In this document: positions 44,568 through 53,318 of the stretch, in pieces
Layout of the letters: each line of letters opens with the position of its first letter
How positions within the stretch are numbered: the first letter of the stretch is position 1
From: Betaproteobacteria bacterium
GTDB lineage: Bacteria > Pseudomonadota > Gammaproteobacteria > Burkholderiales > Casimicrobiaceae
Assembly: GCA_009778785.1 (NCBI GenBank)
Contig: WRFN01000002.1
Location: 124,001-188,000 of the forward strand
Direction of reading: 5' to 3'
DNA: 64,000 nt
Notes under the pieces: model-generated
Databases searched by the model: none
Told to the model about the DNA's origin: nothing
Seen by the model: the letters and a program-made list of their open reading frames with translations, nothing else
Made by a program: the position numbers and the translations under genes

Positions 44568-44909
44568 GTGGGTTTGATTAAAAAATATCTGCCGCTAGCT
44601 TTGTGTGTTGTATTTCTCTTTGGCTTGGGCATTTTTTTCTGGAAAATGGCCACATCACGAGCAGCCGTAAAAGAAGCATGCACGGAAAATCTTATTGGCA
44701 AAGAACTTTCTTATCTTGAGAAATACGCATCAAAAAATGATTTAATGTTTAGATGCCTTGAAAACGACAACGCTTGCTTGTTACGTTTTTCCCTTTTGCC
44801 TGGCAAGCCAAGTTGCCTGATTTTGTATTCTTCGGACAAGAAGGTTATAGACTATAAATTTTTTCCTACTGCGGTAACGTCGAATGGTAATCAACCTGAG
44901 CAAGTGTAA
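44568..44909 (+). CDS. Small membrane-anchored protein inserted between gspG and gspH
   Basis: I do not recognise this 113-residue protein. It has one N-terminal helix (YLPLALCVVFLFGLGIFFW) and a short extracytoplasmic part with four cysteines (EACTEN, FRCLENDNACLLRF, PSCLILY), which could form two disulfides. It is visibly AT-richer than the gsp genes around it and overlaps the start of gspH by 26 bases. No T2SS component has this form, so it is probably an insertion or a lineage-specific accessory. Confidence 0.6.
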   Translation: MGLIKKYLPLALCVVFLFGLGIFFWKMATSRAAVKEACTENLIGKELSYLEKYASKNDLMFRCLENDNACLLRFSLLPGKPSCLILYSSDKKVIDYKFFPTAVTSNGNQPEQV

Positions 44910-45420
44910 CCTCTGTAGAACGAACGGTTTCACTCTCGTCGAACTCCTCATCGTGCTGGTGATTCTGGCGGTGGCTGCCGGGTTGATCACGTTGACTTAC
45001 ACCCGCGATGATCGCGGCGCGATCCAGCGTGAAGCGCAACGCCTCACCGGCGCGCTCGAATACGCCGCCGACCGCGCCCGCTTCCGCCACGAAATCGTCG
45101 GCATCTCGGCGCTGCCCGACGGTCGCGGCTGGCGTTTCTGGATGATTCCTGAAGACGCCGATAAAAAGGTTTCTTGGCGCACGGTGGCCGACGACGCCAC
45201 ACTCGCTTCGCACTCGTTGCCTGACAACTTCTTTTTTCGTCCGCTGCATTACGCCGGACAACCGCTCGCCGAAGACGCCATTGTGCCGCTGCTGCCGTCG
45301 GGGCGCGTTGAACCTTACGCGCTCGAACTGCGCGGCAACGGTTGGTCGCTACAGTTGAACAGCGACCCGCTGGGACGCATTTTCGCCACGCCGCCGGAAG
45401 CTTCGGGAGCAACGCCATGA
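44884..45420 (+). CDS. gspH: Type II secretion minor pseudopilin GspH
   Basis: Minor pseudopilin of 178 residues. Leader and cleavage site are CRTNG/FTLVELLIVLVILAVAA, with Glu at +5. The body (RLTGALEYAADRARFRHEIV and GWRFWM) fits GspH, which is longer than GspI. It is preceded by the odd small ORF and its stop overlaps the gspI start as ATGA. Confidence 0.88.
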   Translation: MVINLSKCNLCRTNGFTLVELLIVLVILAVAAGLITLTYTRDDRGAIQREAQRLTGALEYAADRARFRHEIVGISALPDGRGWRFWMIPEDADKKVSWRTVADDATLASHSLPDNFFFRPLHYAGQPLAEDAIVPLLPSGRVEPYALELRGNGWSLQLNSDPLGRIFATPPEASGATP

Positions 45421-45806
45421 AACGCCCGCGCGGTTTCACGCTGATCGAGATTCTCGTCGCGCTCACTATCATTGCCGTCGCGCTGGCTGCCGGATTGCGC
45501 GCGTTGAATCAAAGCGCCGACAACGCCAATCAGTTGAAGTTGCGCACGCTGGCTTTGTGGGTCGCCGAGAATCGCTTGGCCGAAGCGCAACTGTTGCCCG
45601 AACTGCCGCCGCTCGGCGCCGCTCAGGGGAAAGCGTCGCAAGCCGGTATCGCTTTCGTCTGGCAACAAACCGTCAGCAACACGCCCAACCCCGCTTTTCG
45701 CCGGATCGACATTCGCGTCGCCGAATCGCAAGCGCCCGATTACGAATTGGCGCGGCTGAACAGTTATCTCGGCGCGCCGCCCCCGGAAACGAAGGATAAG
45801 AAATGA
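45417..45806 (+). CDS. gspI: Type II secretion minor pseudopilin GspI
   Basis: Minor pseudopilin of 129 residues, starting MKRPRG/FTLIEILVALTIIA with a six-residue leader. The motif LALWVAENRLAEAQL is the GspI hallmark (T-A-x-W-x-A-x-N-x-x-A-x-x-x-L class). It helps form the pseudopilus tip with GspJ and GspK. Its start and stop overlap neighbouring genes as ATGA. Confidence 0.92.
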   Translation: MKRPRGFTLIEILVALTIIAVALAAGLRALNQSADNANQLKLRTLALWVAENRLAEAQLLPELPPLGAAQGKASQAGIAFVWQQTVSNTPNPAFRRIDIRVAESQAPDYELARLNSYLGAPPPETKDKK

Positions 45807-46501
45807 TGAGGGGTAACTCTCAACCGTTCGGGTTGAGCCTGTCGAAGCCCGCAAAAATGGGCTTTTCGCCCTTCGACAAGCTCGGAGCGAACGGAGTCAA
45901 TCGGCGCCCTTCCCTCGGCTTCACCCTCATCGAAATTCTTATCGCGCTGCTGATCTTCTCGGTGATTTCGGTGCTGGCTTACCGCGCCACCGGCACGTTA
46001 ACCGACAGCGAGCAGCGCTTGACGCAGGAAGCCGCGCACTGGCGCGCCATCGAACAGGTGTTCACCCGACTCGAAGCCGACGTTCGGCAAGCGTTGCCGC
46101 GACCGCTGCTCGAAGGCAAGCGCGCGTTAGCGCCGTGGTCGGGACAGCGCGAGCCGCAGCGCCGCGTCGAACTTCAATTCGCCCGCGCCGCTTCGGGCTT
46201 GCCGTCGGCAGTCGGCGCCGCGCGCGGCCAACGGATGGCTTACGTCTGGCAGAAGAATGAAAACGGCGGCACGCTGGAATTGCTTTACTGGCCGGCATTC
46301 GACAATGCGCCCAACGTCAAGCCGCAACGCTATTTGCTGCTCGACGGCGTCGCTTTTTTCCGGCTCGAATACTTGACTCAGAACGGCGACTGGATCGACG
46401 AATGGCCGCGCCTCGGCGAAACGGCGCTGCCGCGTGCGATGCGCGTGCGACTGGCCGCTGACGACGGCGCCGTAATCGAACGCTTGTTCGTGTTGCAATG
46501 A
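45803..46501 (+). CDS. gspJ: Type II secretion minor pseudopilin GspJ with extended leader
   Basis: Minor pseudopilin of 232 residues; the cleavage site is SLG/FTLIEILIALLIFSVISV. The body includes EQVFTRLEADVRQALPRP, typical of GspJ. The start ATG overlaps the gspI stop in the same ATGA pattern as gspI. This gives a leader of 38 residues, of which about 25 (FGLSLSKPAK through FDKLGANG) are encoded by a dispersed palindromic repeat at 45819-45894. Such a long leader is unusual. An internal ATG at 45857, inside the repeat, would give a 21-residue leader. Confidence 0.9.
   Translation: MMRGNSQPFGLSLSKPAKMGFSPFDKLGANGVNRRPSLGFTLIEILIALLIFSVISVLAYRATGTLTDSEQRLTQEAAHWRAIEQVFTRLEADVRQALPRPLLEGKRALAPWSGQREPQRRVELQFARAASGLPSAVGAARGQRMAYVWQKNENGGTLELLYWPAFDNAPNVKPQRYLLLDGVAFFRLEYLTQNGDWIDEWPRLGETALPRAMRVRLAADDGAVIERLFVLQ
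45819..45894. repeat. Palindromic repeat R2, copy A, inside gspJ
   Basis: A unit of about 76 bases with ends CGTTCGGGTTGAGCCTGTCG and CTTCGACAAGCTCGGAGCG. Copy B at 46590-46663 is its reverse complement in layout, and copy C is at 54253-54330. The encoded peptide SLSKP...FDKLGANG is the common repeat signature in environmental bacteria. Confidence 0.75.
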
Positions 46502-46502
46502 A

Positions 46503-47555
46503 ATGATGCGCGAACTGCCTTTCTCCTCTCTCCCGACTTCGCTCCCGCAAGGAGAAAGAAGTGTTGCAGGGGATACGCTGACTTATTCTGCTCGCCCTGA
46601 GCTTGTCGAAGGGCGAAAGCTACTTTGTCGCGGGCTTCGACAGACTCAGCCCGAACGGTTGAGAATTTTTCAACGTTTTCCTCATCGCGGCAGCGCCCTG
46701 ATCGTGGCGATGCTGGTTGCGGCGCTGGCCGCCGCCGTCGCCGTAACGCTGATCGCCGGCGAGCAGCGTTGGCTGGCCGGTGTCGAAGCGCAGCGCGATC
46801 ACGCGCAAGCGCAGGCGCTGGCCGACGCCGGCGTACAATGGGCGCGCCTCATTCTCGTGCAGGATGCCGCCCTCGACAATAATGCTGTTCATTTGAAACA
46901 ATCATGGGCGTATCCGTTGCCGCCGACGCCGATTGAAAACGGTCTCATCGAAGGCCGCATCACCGATCTGCAAGGTCGCTTCAATCTCAACAACCTGCTG
47001 CCGGATTCGAGTACCAAGCGCGTCGATTTCGATCGCTTCAACCGCTTGTGCAACCAGCAGGGAATCGATAGCCGCGCGCGCCAAACGCTTTTCGCCTATT
47101 ACAACGTGGATACTCAAAAACCTGCGCCGTCAACGTCAGCGCTCAACAAGCCGCCCGCGTTGCCGCCGATTTTCGACCTCGGCGACGTCAACCTACCCGC
47201 CGCCGCAATGAGCAAACTGGCCTCCCACCTTGTCGCCCTGCCCGAACCCACGCCGCTCAACGTCAACACCGCCGACCGCGACACGCTGAGAGCCGCCTTC
47301 GCCGACATCAGCGACGACGATCTCAACAAGATCATGGCGGATCGCGATAAACATCCCTTTTATTCGCTGACGGACTTTCGCCGCCGCCTGCCGCCCAATG
47401 CCCGCCTGTCCGCCGACGAAGGGCTGGGGGTCAGCAGCGGCTATTTTCTGGTCACCGTCCGCGCCCGTCAGGGTAACGCCCGCTCGCAGGCGCAAGCGTT
47501 GTTGCATCTCAGCGCCGATCGCTGGCCGGAAATTGTCTGGAAAACGGTAGAATGA
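46503..47555 (+). CDS. gspK: Type II secretion minor pseudopilin GspK
   Basis: Tip pseudopilin of the T2SS. The cleavage site is HRG/SALIVAMLVAALAAAVAV; GspK naturally lacks Glu at +5. GRITDLQGRFNLNNLL, NVNTADRDTLRAAF and a long C-terminal domain follow, as in GspK. From the first ATG the protein has 350 residues, but about 50 of the first 60 come from repeats, including R2 copy B. A TTG at 46659 would give a normal 11-residue basic leader (RIFQRFPHRG) and 298 residues, so the true start is open. Confidence 0.9.
   Translation: MMRELPFSSLPTSLPQGERSVAGDTLTYSARPELVEGRKLLCRGLRQTQPERLRIFQRFPHRGSALIVAMLVAALAAAVAVTLIAGEQRWLAGVEAQRDHAQAQALADAGVQWARLILVQDAALDNNAVHLKQSWAYPLPPTPIENGLIEGRITDLQGRFNLNNLLPDSSTKRVDFDRFNRLCNQQGIDSRARQTLFAYYNVDTQKPAPSTSALNKPPALPPIFDLGDVNLPAAAMSKLASHLVALPEPTPLNVNTADRDTLRAAFADISDDDLNKIMADRDKHPFYSLTDFRRRLPPNARLSADEGLGVSSGYFLVTVRARQGNARSQAQALLHLSADRWPEIVWKTVE
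46590..46663. repeat. Palindromic repeat R2, copy B, inside the gspK 5' end
   Basis: CTCGCCCTGAGCTTGTCGAA at one end and CTTCGACAGACTCAGCCCG at the other; in opposite orientation to copy A about 700 bases away. With copy A it brackets gspJ. Confidence 0.75.
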
Positions 47556-47595
47556 TAAGTTATCGTCTTTTCTGCTTCGTTTTCGCCGACCGCCA

Positions 47596-48807
47596 ATGAC
47601 GCTTCGCATTTTTTTTGACGCCCCGCCTTCCGCTTCCCGTGCCTTTGCCTGGGGACTGTTCGACGCGCGCGGCGTTTGCATCCGCGAAGGACGTGACACT
47701 GTCGATCAGTGGCCTCGTGACGACGACCGCGAAGCCGTGCTCGCCGCCGATCTCGCGCCGCTTCTAGCGTTCAAGTTGCCGCCGCTGTCGGCGTCGCGCC
47801 TCGAAAGCGCCGTTCGCTTGCAACTTGAAGACCGGCTGGCGACACCGCTGTCCGCCCAGCGCATCGTGATCGGAGCGCAGCAGCGCGACGGCTGGGTGCG
47901 CGTCGTGCTGGCCGAGCACGCCTTGCTGGAAGCGTTACGAAAATTCGGCATCGCGCGCGCCTTCAGCGAAGCGGAACTGATCGCCGCCGATGAGGATGCC
48001 TGGCACTGGTGCGTGTCGCCGGAAGGTCGCGGTTTCGTGCGCCGCGACCGCGCCAGCGGCGGCAGCACTTTTGCGCTCGATCTCTCTTCGGAAAAAACAT
48101 TGCCTGCCGAACTGACGTTGGCGCTGTCCGCCGAAACCGCGCCGCCCAAGTGGCTGCAACTGCACGCGGCACTGCCTGCCGAAATGCTGAACTCATGGCA
48201 ACAAAACAACCACGCTTGCCGCCTCGCTGTCGAACCGCCTTGGCGTTGGACCCGCGCCGACCCGACGCGGTTCGCCGAGGCCACCGAACTTTTGCCGCAG
48301 TTCGAAACCGTCGCGCCTTCGTCGTCGCGTTCTTCGGGCAAAGGCTGGCGCATCGCCGCCGTACTGGTCGGCCTCGCGCTGGCGCTGCACATTCTTGCCA
48401 CCGTCGCCGTTTGGGGGTCTTCCGTCTGGCAGCGCTGGCAAATCTCGCGCGGCTGGCAAGCGCTGGCCGTCGAAGCCGGTTTGCCGGATAACACGAACGC
48501 GGCGACGATTCCGGCGCAATGGTCGCGCGCTTACGCCGCCACGCGCCATCGCGCCGGTCTGTCCGCGCCCGACGACGCGCTGCCGCTGTTGGCGCGCGCC
48601 GCGTCGTCGTTGCGCGCGTTACCGTCGGGAACCGTGCGCAGCGCCGTCTATGCCGATCGCGCCTGGACATTCGAGTGCACATCGCTCGACGCAACGACGC
48701 AGAAGACATTGGAAGCGGGCTTGCGTCGCGCCGGTCTGCAAGCGATGAGCGGTAACACCGCCGCCGGTTATCGGATACGCATTCAATCGCAGGAGGCCGC
48801 GCCGTGA
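47596..48807 (+). CDS. gspL: Type II secretion protein GspL
   Basis: Inner-membrane assembly protein, 403 residues. The cytoplasmic N-terminal part is an actin-like fold segment (LLAFKLPPLSASRLESAVRL, LEDRLATPLSAQRIVIGAQQ), then one helix near residue 250 (GWRIAAVLVGLALALHILAT), then a periplasmic ferredoxin-like domain. GspL recruits the GspE ATPase. Its stop overlaps gspM by four bases. Confidence 0.85.
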   Translation: MTLRIFFDAPPSASRAFAWGLFDARGVCIREGRDTVDQWPRDDDREAVLAADLAPLLAFKLPPLSASRLESAVRLQLEDRLATPLSAQRIVIGAQQRDGWVRVVLAEHALLEALRKFGIARAFSEAELIAADEDAWHWCVSPEGRGFVRRDRASGGSTFALDLSSEKTLPAELTLALSAETAPPKWLQLHAALPAEMLNSWQQNNHACRLAVEPPWRWTRADPTRFAEATELLPQFETVAPSSSRSSGKGWRIAAVLVGLALALHILATVAVWGSSVWQRWQISRGWQALAVEAGLPDNTNAATIPAQWSRAYAATRHRAGLSAPDDALPLLARAASSLRALPSGTVRSAVYADRAWTFECTSLDATTQKTLEAGLRRAGLQAMSGNTAAGYRIRIQSQEAAP

Positions 48808-49334
48808 CAACCATCCCTCCCGCCCTCGAACGCTGGCGTCTGCAATGGCGACACCGTCCGCGTCGTGAACAACGCTTCTTTATCGCATTCGTCGCGCTCG
48901 TCGTCATTGCTTTGCTGTGGTTGGGACTGTGGTTACCGTTGACGCAACATGTGCAGCAGTTGCAGCGCGATCTGCCGCCTGCCCGCGCGCAACTCGAACA
49001 AGCGCAGCAACAACTCAGCGAAAGCATCGGCCTCAATCGCCAGATGACAACCTCGGCGCCAACGCCCGCCACCGCCGATGCTCGCGCCGCCATCACCCGC
49101 ACTGCTGCTCCTTTCCATCTGGCAGCGGCCGTTGTGGCGCTCGATGTGCAACAAAACACCGTTTCGCTGACGTTCTCGGCGGTGTCGTTCGACACGCTTG
49201 TGCAATGGCTCGATGCGCTGCAACGCGACGAACATTTTTATGTGACGACGGCCACCTTGACGCCACTGACCGCTTCCGGCAAAAACGCCGGACAACTTCG
49301 TGCCGAGCTTGTCCTCGTTCGCCCTTCTCCCTGA
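48804..49334 (+). CDS. gspM: Type II secretion protein GspM
   Basis: Bitopic inner-membrane protein, 176 residues: short cytoplasmic N-terminus, one helix (FFIAFVALVVIALLWLGLWL), then a coiled segment (QQLQRDLPPARAQLEQAQQQ) and a small periplasmic domain. This is the GspM layout, and it partners GspL. Start GTG overlaps the gspL stop (GTGA). Family identity is helped by position. Confidence 0.85.
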   Translation: MTTIPPALERWRLQWRHRPRREQRFFIAFVALVVIALLWLGLWLPLTQHVQQLQRDLPPARAQLEQAQQQLSESIGLNRQMTTSAPTPATADARAAITRTAAPFHLAAAVVALDVQQNTVSLTFSAVSFDTLVQWLDALQRDEHFYVTTATLTPLTASGKNAGQLRAELVLVRPSP

Positions 49335-49354
49335 GTTTTTACCGAGCCTTCATC

Positions 49355-50101
49355 ATGATGCGCAAGATTCTGAAAGTCGTTCTCACGCTGGTGATCATCA
49401 TCGCCGCGTTTCTTTTTTTCGCTCCGGCGTCGTTGCTCGATCGCGGCCTCGACCGCGCCTCGCAAGGCAAATGGCGCTTGGCCGAAACCCACGGCACTTT
49501 GTGGAACGGCAACGGGATGTTGACTTACGCGCAAGGAACCGTGCTCGCGCCGCTGCGCTGGCGTTTTGAACCCTCGGCGCTGCTAGGCGGCGCTGCGCGC
49601 TGGCGATTGCTGGCCGAAGACACCACGCCGAGTGTGTCCGGCGTGTTGACGTTCAGCCGACAAGGATTGGCACTCGACGGTTTGTCGTTGCGCACCTCGG
49701 CTGCCGTGTTGCAAACGATGGCGCCGCCGGAAATGGTGCAAGCGATGGAGGGCGCGCTGGTCATCGATATTCCGTCGATGAAAATCAACGAACAAAATCA
49801 GGAAGGTCGGATCACCGGGCATTGGCAGAATGCACAAATGGTGTTTCAGCAATTGCCGGTCGATCTCGGCAACGTGAGTTTCGATATCGACGCCCGTCAA
49901 CAAGGAAGTCAAAGCACCATCAAAAACGAAGGCGGCGTCGTTGCGCTCGACGGCAACTTTCAATCCGACGCTTCGGGCAAACCGACGCACGGCACCTTGA
50001 AAATCACGCCGCGCCCGGACGCACCGGAAGCGTTGCTGCGTTTGCTGTCATCCGTCGGCTCGCCGGACGCGCAAGGCAACTACTATCTGGATATGAAATG
50101 A
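49355..50101 (+). CDS. gspN: Type II secretion protein GspN
   Basis: Accessory inner-membrane T2SS protein of 248 residues, with an N-terminal helix (KILKVVLTLVIIIAAFLFFA) and a periplasmic part containing LAETHGTLWNGNGMLTYA, the family hallmark W-x-G motif region. It starts at a paired ATG 20 bases after gspM; longer in-frame starts lie inside gspM. Last gene of the gsp run, followed by repeats. Confidence 0.85.
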   Translation: MMRKILKVVLTLVIIIAAFLFFAPASLLDRGLDRASQGKWRLAETHGTLWNGNGMLTYAQGTVLAPLRWRFEPSALLGGAARWRLLAEDTTPSVSGVLTFSRQGLALDGLSLRTSAAVLQTMAPPEMVQAMEGALVIDIPSMKINEQNQEGRITGHWQNAQMVFQQLPVDLGNVSFDIDARQQGSQSTIKNEGGVVALDGNFQSDASGKPTHGTLKITPRPDAPEALLRLLSSVGSPDAQGNYYLDMK

Positions 50102-50127
50102 TGAAAGCAGTAAAGTCCTCTCTTGCC

Positions 50128-50153
50128 GTCATTCCCGCGCAAGCGGGAATCCA
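50128..50153. repeat. dRS3-like palindromic repeat after gspN
   Basis: Core ATTCCCGCGCAAGCGGGAAT, a palindrome with a four-base centre. Same family as copies at 28624, 62516 and 62644. Confidence 0.6.
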
Positions 50154-50174
50154 ACTCTTTGTAACCTCTGAGAC

Positions 50175-50206
50175 CTTCTCCTCTCCCACAAGTGGGAGAG
50201 GAGAAG
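50175..50206. terminator. Long perfect hairpin after the gsp operon
   Basis: CTTCTCCTCTCCCAC and GTGGGAGAGGAGAAG are perfect 15-base arms around AA. It likely ends the gsp transcript, though no T run follows; the sequence type is also a common dispersed repeat. A degraded relative is in the gspK 5' end near 46520. Confidence 0.55.
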
Positions 50207-50248
50207 CAAGCGTTACATTGACCTGCCTTCTTTAATTTCACTCATCGC

Positions 50249-50974
50249 ATGAGCGAAGACAAAACCACCGTCGCGCGCCGCCTTCCTTGGCTCGACATCA
50301 GCCGCGGGCTGGCGTTATGTGCGATGATCATTTACCACTTCTGTTTTGATTTGCAATGGCAAGGCATCATCACGGCAGACCCTTATCACAGTCCGATCTG
50401 GACGACGGCGCGCACACTCATCATCACCTCGTTCCTGTTGATCGTCGGCATCAGCCTTTTCGTCGCGCACACGCGCGCCATCAGCCATCGGGCGTTCTGG
50501 CTGCGCATCATCAAAATCGCCGCTTGCGCCTTGATCGTCAGCATCGCCAGCTACGCGCTTTTTCCCGAATCGTTCATCTACTTCGGCGTGCTGCACTTCA
50601 TCGCCATCGCTTCGATTCTCGCCTGGCCATTCACCGGCTACCCGCGTTTTGCGCTGATCTTCGGCGTCATCGTTGTTTTAGTCGGCATCACTTTCTCCAA
50701 CCCGATTTTCAACGCCCGCGCCTTCTCGCTGATCGGCTTCGTCACCGAATTGCCGCGCACTGAAGATTACGTGCCAATTTTTCCGTGGCTCGGCGTCGTG
50801 CTGATCGGCGTTGGCATCGCGCCCGTTTTGCTGTCGATCCGAAAAACAGTTTCCGCATCTTCCAACCGCGTCACGCGACTGCTGATCTGGATGGGGCGGC
50901 GCAGCCTGTGGGTTTACATGCTGCACCAGCCGATCCTCGTCGGCGCATTGTGGAGCGTTCAAGCGTTGCGCTAA
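50249..50974 (+). CDS. DUF1624 membrane protein (acyltransferase-like)
   Basis: Inner-membrane protein of 241 residues with about seven hydrophobic helices. The opening LPWLDISRGLALCAMIIYHF has the Asp-x-x-Arg-Gly and later His pattern of the heparan-alpha-glucosaminide N-acetyltransferase/DUF1624 family; MGRRSLWVYMLHQPILVGAL at the end is also typical. Substrate unknown; family members are thought to acetylate or modify sugars. It converges on the next gene, 14 bases apart. Confidence 0.85.
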   Translation: MSEDKTTVARRLPWLDISRGLALCAMIIYHFCFDLQWQGIITADPYHSPIWTTARTLIITSFLLIVGISLFVAHTRAISHRAFWLRIIKIAACALIVSIASYALFPESFIYFGVLHFIAIASILAWPFTGYPRFALIFGVIVVLVGITFSNPIFNARAFSLIGFVTELPRTEDYVPIFPWLGVVLIGVGIAPVLLSIRKTVSASSNRVTRLLIWMGRRSLWVYMLHQPILVGALWSVQALR

Positions 50975-50988
50975 TCAGGCATTGAGGA

Positions 50989-51900
50989 CTACCGCCCTAC
51001 CGAACGCATGTGTTTCGCCAGTTCGATCAACGCTGCTTTCTCCGCGTCGCTGGGTTCGACACCGGCAGTAACCCAGATCAACCTATACACCCTTTTGTTT
51101 TCCGCAAAATTGACGGCCGCGCGCAGACTGCCGCTCTTACAGGAAAACGATAGCTTCGCATTCTTGCCATTGCTTAAGCCAAGCTCCGGCAAATCGCGTT
51201 GCTCGCAATCAGGAGAGAGCAGACTGTCGATCGTAAGTCCATTGTTTCTCTCTATCACAGAAACCATGAGAGCGCGCTTTTGCTTGTCAACCGCCATACA
51301 ACCGTTTTCGCCATAAACCTGCACCTCATACGGCTTGCCGCCGAATATTTTTTTCAGACCCGCCTCATTGAACCACGGACAAGCAGATGCCTTGCGCACC
51401 GTCTCCGGGTCGTTCGCGCCGCGCAACGCCAACTGGCCGAGCTTCGCCATGGCCTTGATGTCAGCCTCCGTCACTTCGCGTTGCAGATGCAGCGTCATCG
51501 TTACTACCAGCTTGTCCTTCTGCGCAACGATGTTCACGTCGCTCCCCGGCCCGAAGCGAAACGCGCGATCGCCGAAACCCGCAACCTCCGTTACCGCGCC
51601 ACTGTCGGCAAAGCCTTTCCGCATGGCGTTATAAATTTTGTCGGCATCGGCCTTGGAGGTCTTGAACTGCTGCATGAAGCTGAGCATGTTCGGCGGCGCG
51701 CCTTCATTGGACAGGAAAAGGCAATGGCCGACAGCGCCGCCGACTTCCGTGTGCCACGGCGCAAATTCGGCGAAAGCCTGATCGACTTCGGAAGTCGGAA
51801 GAAAGCCGCATTCCTGCGCAGCGTGAACCGCTGTCGTTGCAACAACGACGGCGGCAGCAAAAACAAAATGTATCAACAAGCGAAGAGTGATGCGGAACAT
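50989..51900 (-). CDS. Secreted protein of unknown function with duplicated domain
   Basis: A 303-residue protein with a signal peptide (LLIHFVFAAAVVVATTAVHA). The mature part appears to be two related halves. Each starts with a Cys-x-Phe/Trp-Phe segment (ECGFLPTSEVDQAFAEF; ACPWFNEAGLKKIFGG), has a second Cys at about the same place (AVGHCLFLS; ENGCMAVDKQ), and a similar later strand region. Each half recalls small DUF3558-like lipoprotein folds, but I cannot assign it. Disulfides are likely. Located beside aroA on the same strand with 66 bases between them. Confidence 0.75.
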   Translation of the reverse strand: MFRITLRLLIHFVFAAAVVVATTAVHAAQECGFLPTSEVDQAFAEFAPWHTEVGGAVGHCLFLSNEGAPPNMLSFMQQFKTSKADADKIYNAMRKGFADSGAVTEVAGFGDRAFRFGPGSDVNIVAQKDKLVVTMTLHLQREVTEADIKAMAKLGQLALRGANDPETVRKASACPWFNEAGLKKIFGGKPYEVQVYGENGCMAVDKQKRALMVSVIERNNGLTIDSLLSPDCEQRDLPELGLSNGKNAKLSFSCKSGSLRAAVNFAENKRVYRLIWVTAGVEPSDAEKAALIELAKHMRSVGR

Positions 51901-51966
51901 GGCCGCTCTTGAATGAATGTGATGGAAAGTTGGGGATCGCCGGACATGTTGCGCTCTGTTGCAGTT

Positions 51967-53301
51967 TTAATCGGCGCCCAAGAGTTTCTCGAACGCTTCA
52001 AAGTATCCCGGAAAAGTTTTAGCCACACAATCGGGATCGCGGATCGTGACCGCTGCCCCCAGTAAAGACACCAGCGAGAAGCACATCGCCATCCGGTGAT
52101 CGTCGTAAGTGTCGATCTCGGCATGGCGTAAAGCGGTGGTCGGGAAAATTCGCAGCCAGTCGTCGCCGCTTTCAACGCGAACGCCGAATTTGGCAAGCTC
52201 AGTAGCCATCGCATGAATACGGTCAGTCTCTTTGACGCGCCAACTGCCGATATTGACCAGCGTTGTCGGCGCTTGTGCGCTCAATGCGGTGATCGCCAGC
52301 GTCATCGCCGCGTCGGGAATCGTCAGGCAATCGATTTCGCCGCCCTTGAAAGTCACGCCGCGTTGCGCTTCGATGAAATCTTCGCCCCAAATAATTTTAG
52401 CGCCTTGCGCCTGCAACATATCGGCGAACGCCACATCGCCCTGTATCGAATGGCGACCGACGCCGGTCACCCGCACCGGCCCGCCGCCGAGCACGCCCGC
52501 CGCCAGAAAATACGAGGCCGATGACGCGTCGCTTTCCACCATCAGTGTGCCGGGACTGCGATAAAAATTGCCGGGGCGATGGAAACGCCCACATGGTACG
52601 CGAAAATGTTGCGGGTCAGGTTCTTCGACCTCGACGCCAAAGCGCGCCATCAGATGCGTGGTGATCTTGACGTAAGGCCGCGAAATCAACGGCGTCGTCA
52701 ACACCACTTCGGTATCCCACGCACCGTCATCGTCGATCTGGGGCAAGGCCATCAGCAACGCCGATAAAAATTGACTGGACACGTCGCCGCGAATCGCTAT
52801 TGGTGCGGTTGACGGCTCGCCGCGTTGCATGATGCGCAACGGCGGATACCCAGGCTTTCCCTCGTAATCGACGCGACAGCCCAACGCTTGCAATGCTTCA
52901 ATGAGATCGCCGATGGGGCGCTCGTGCATTCGCGCCACACCGTGAATACGATAATCACCGCCGAGAATCGACAACACCGCCGTCAATGGTCGCACCGCCG
53001 TTCCGGCGTTGCCGAGGAACAAATCGGCCTTTCGCTCAGGAAAGCGACCGCCGCATCCCTTGACGCGCCAGTTGTTTTCTCCCAACGATTCGATCTGAAC
53101 GCCCAGTTGCACCAACGCCTCGCGCATGTAGCGCACATCGTCGGCATCCAGCAACGCATCGAGTTGCGTCGTCCCTTCGGCCAGCGCCGCCAACAACAGC
53201 GCACGATTGGAAATGCTTTTGGAGCCGGGCAAGCGCAACGCCCCACACGCCTGCGCGGCAGGCAGCAGAAGAATGTCCGCTCGTTTTTTTCCGCCACTCA
53301 T
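51967..53301 (-). CDS. aroA: 3-phosphoshikimate 1-carboxyvinyltransferase (EPSP synthase)
   Basis: Sixth step of the shikimate pathway, joining phosphoenolpyruvate to shikimate 3-phosphate. 444 residues from [20 protein letters not shown]. Motifs: [20 protein letters not shown], the glyphosate-site [20 protein letters not shown], and the C-terminal [21 protein letters not shown] spread over two pieces. The NAGTAVRP form is class I. I use the ATG at 53301; an upstream ATG lies inside crcB. In many betaproteobacteria aroA sits with cmk and rpsA, so its place here after crcB is less common. Confidence 0.94.
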   Translation of the reverse strand: MSGGKKRADILLLPAAQACGALRLPGSKSISNRALLLAALAEGTTQLDALLDADDVRYMREALVQLGVQIESLGENNWRVKGCGGRFPERKADLFLGNAGTAVRPLTAVLSILGGDYRIHGVARMHERPIGDLIEALQALGCRVDYEGKPGYPPLRIMQRGEPSTAPIAIRGDVSSQFLSALLMALPQIDDDGAWDTEVVLTTPLISRPYVKITTHLMARFGVEVEEPDPQHFRVPCGRFHRPGNFYRSPGTLMVESDASSASYFLAAGVLGGGPVRVTGVGRHSIQGDVAFADMLQAQGAKIIWGEDFIEAQRGVTFKGGEIDCLTIPDAAMTLAITALSAQAPTTLVNIGSWRVKETDRIHAMATELAKFGVRVESGDDWLRIFPTTALRHAEIDTYDDHRMAMCFSLVSLLGAAVTIRDPDCVAKTFPGYFEAFEKLLGAD

Positions 53302-53318
53302 GAAATCACTCCGCCAGT

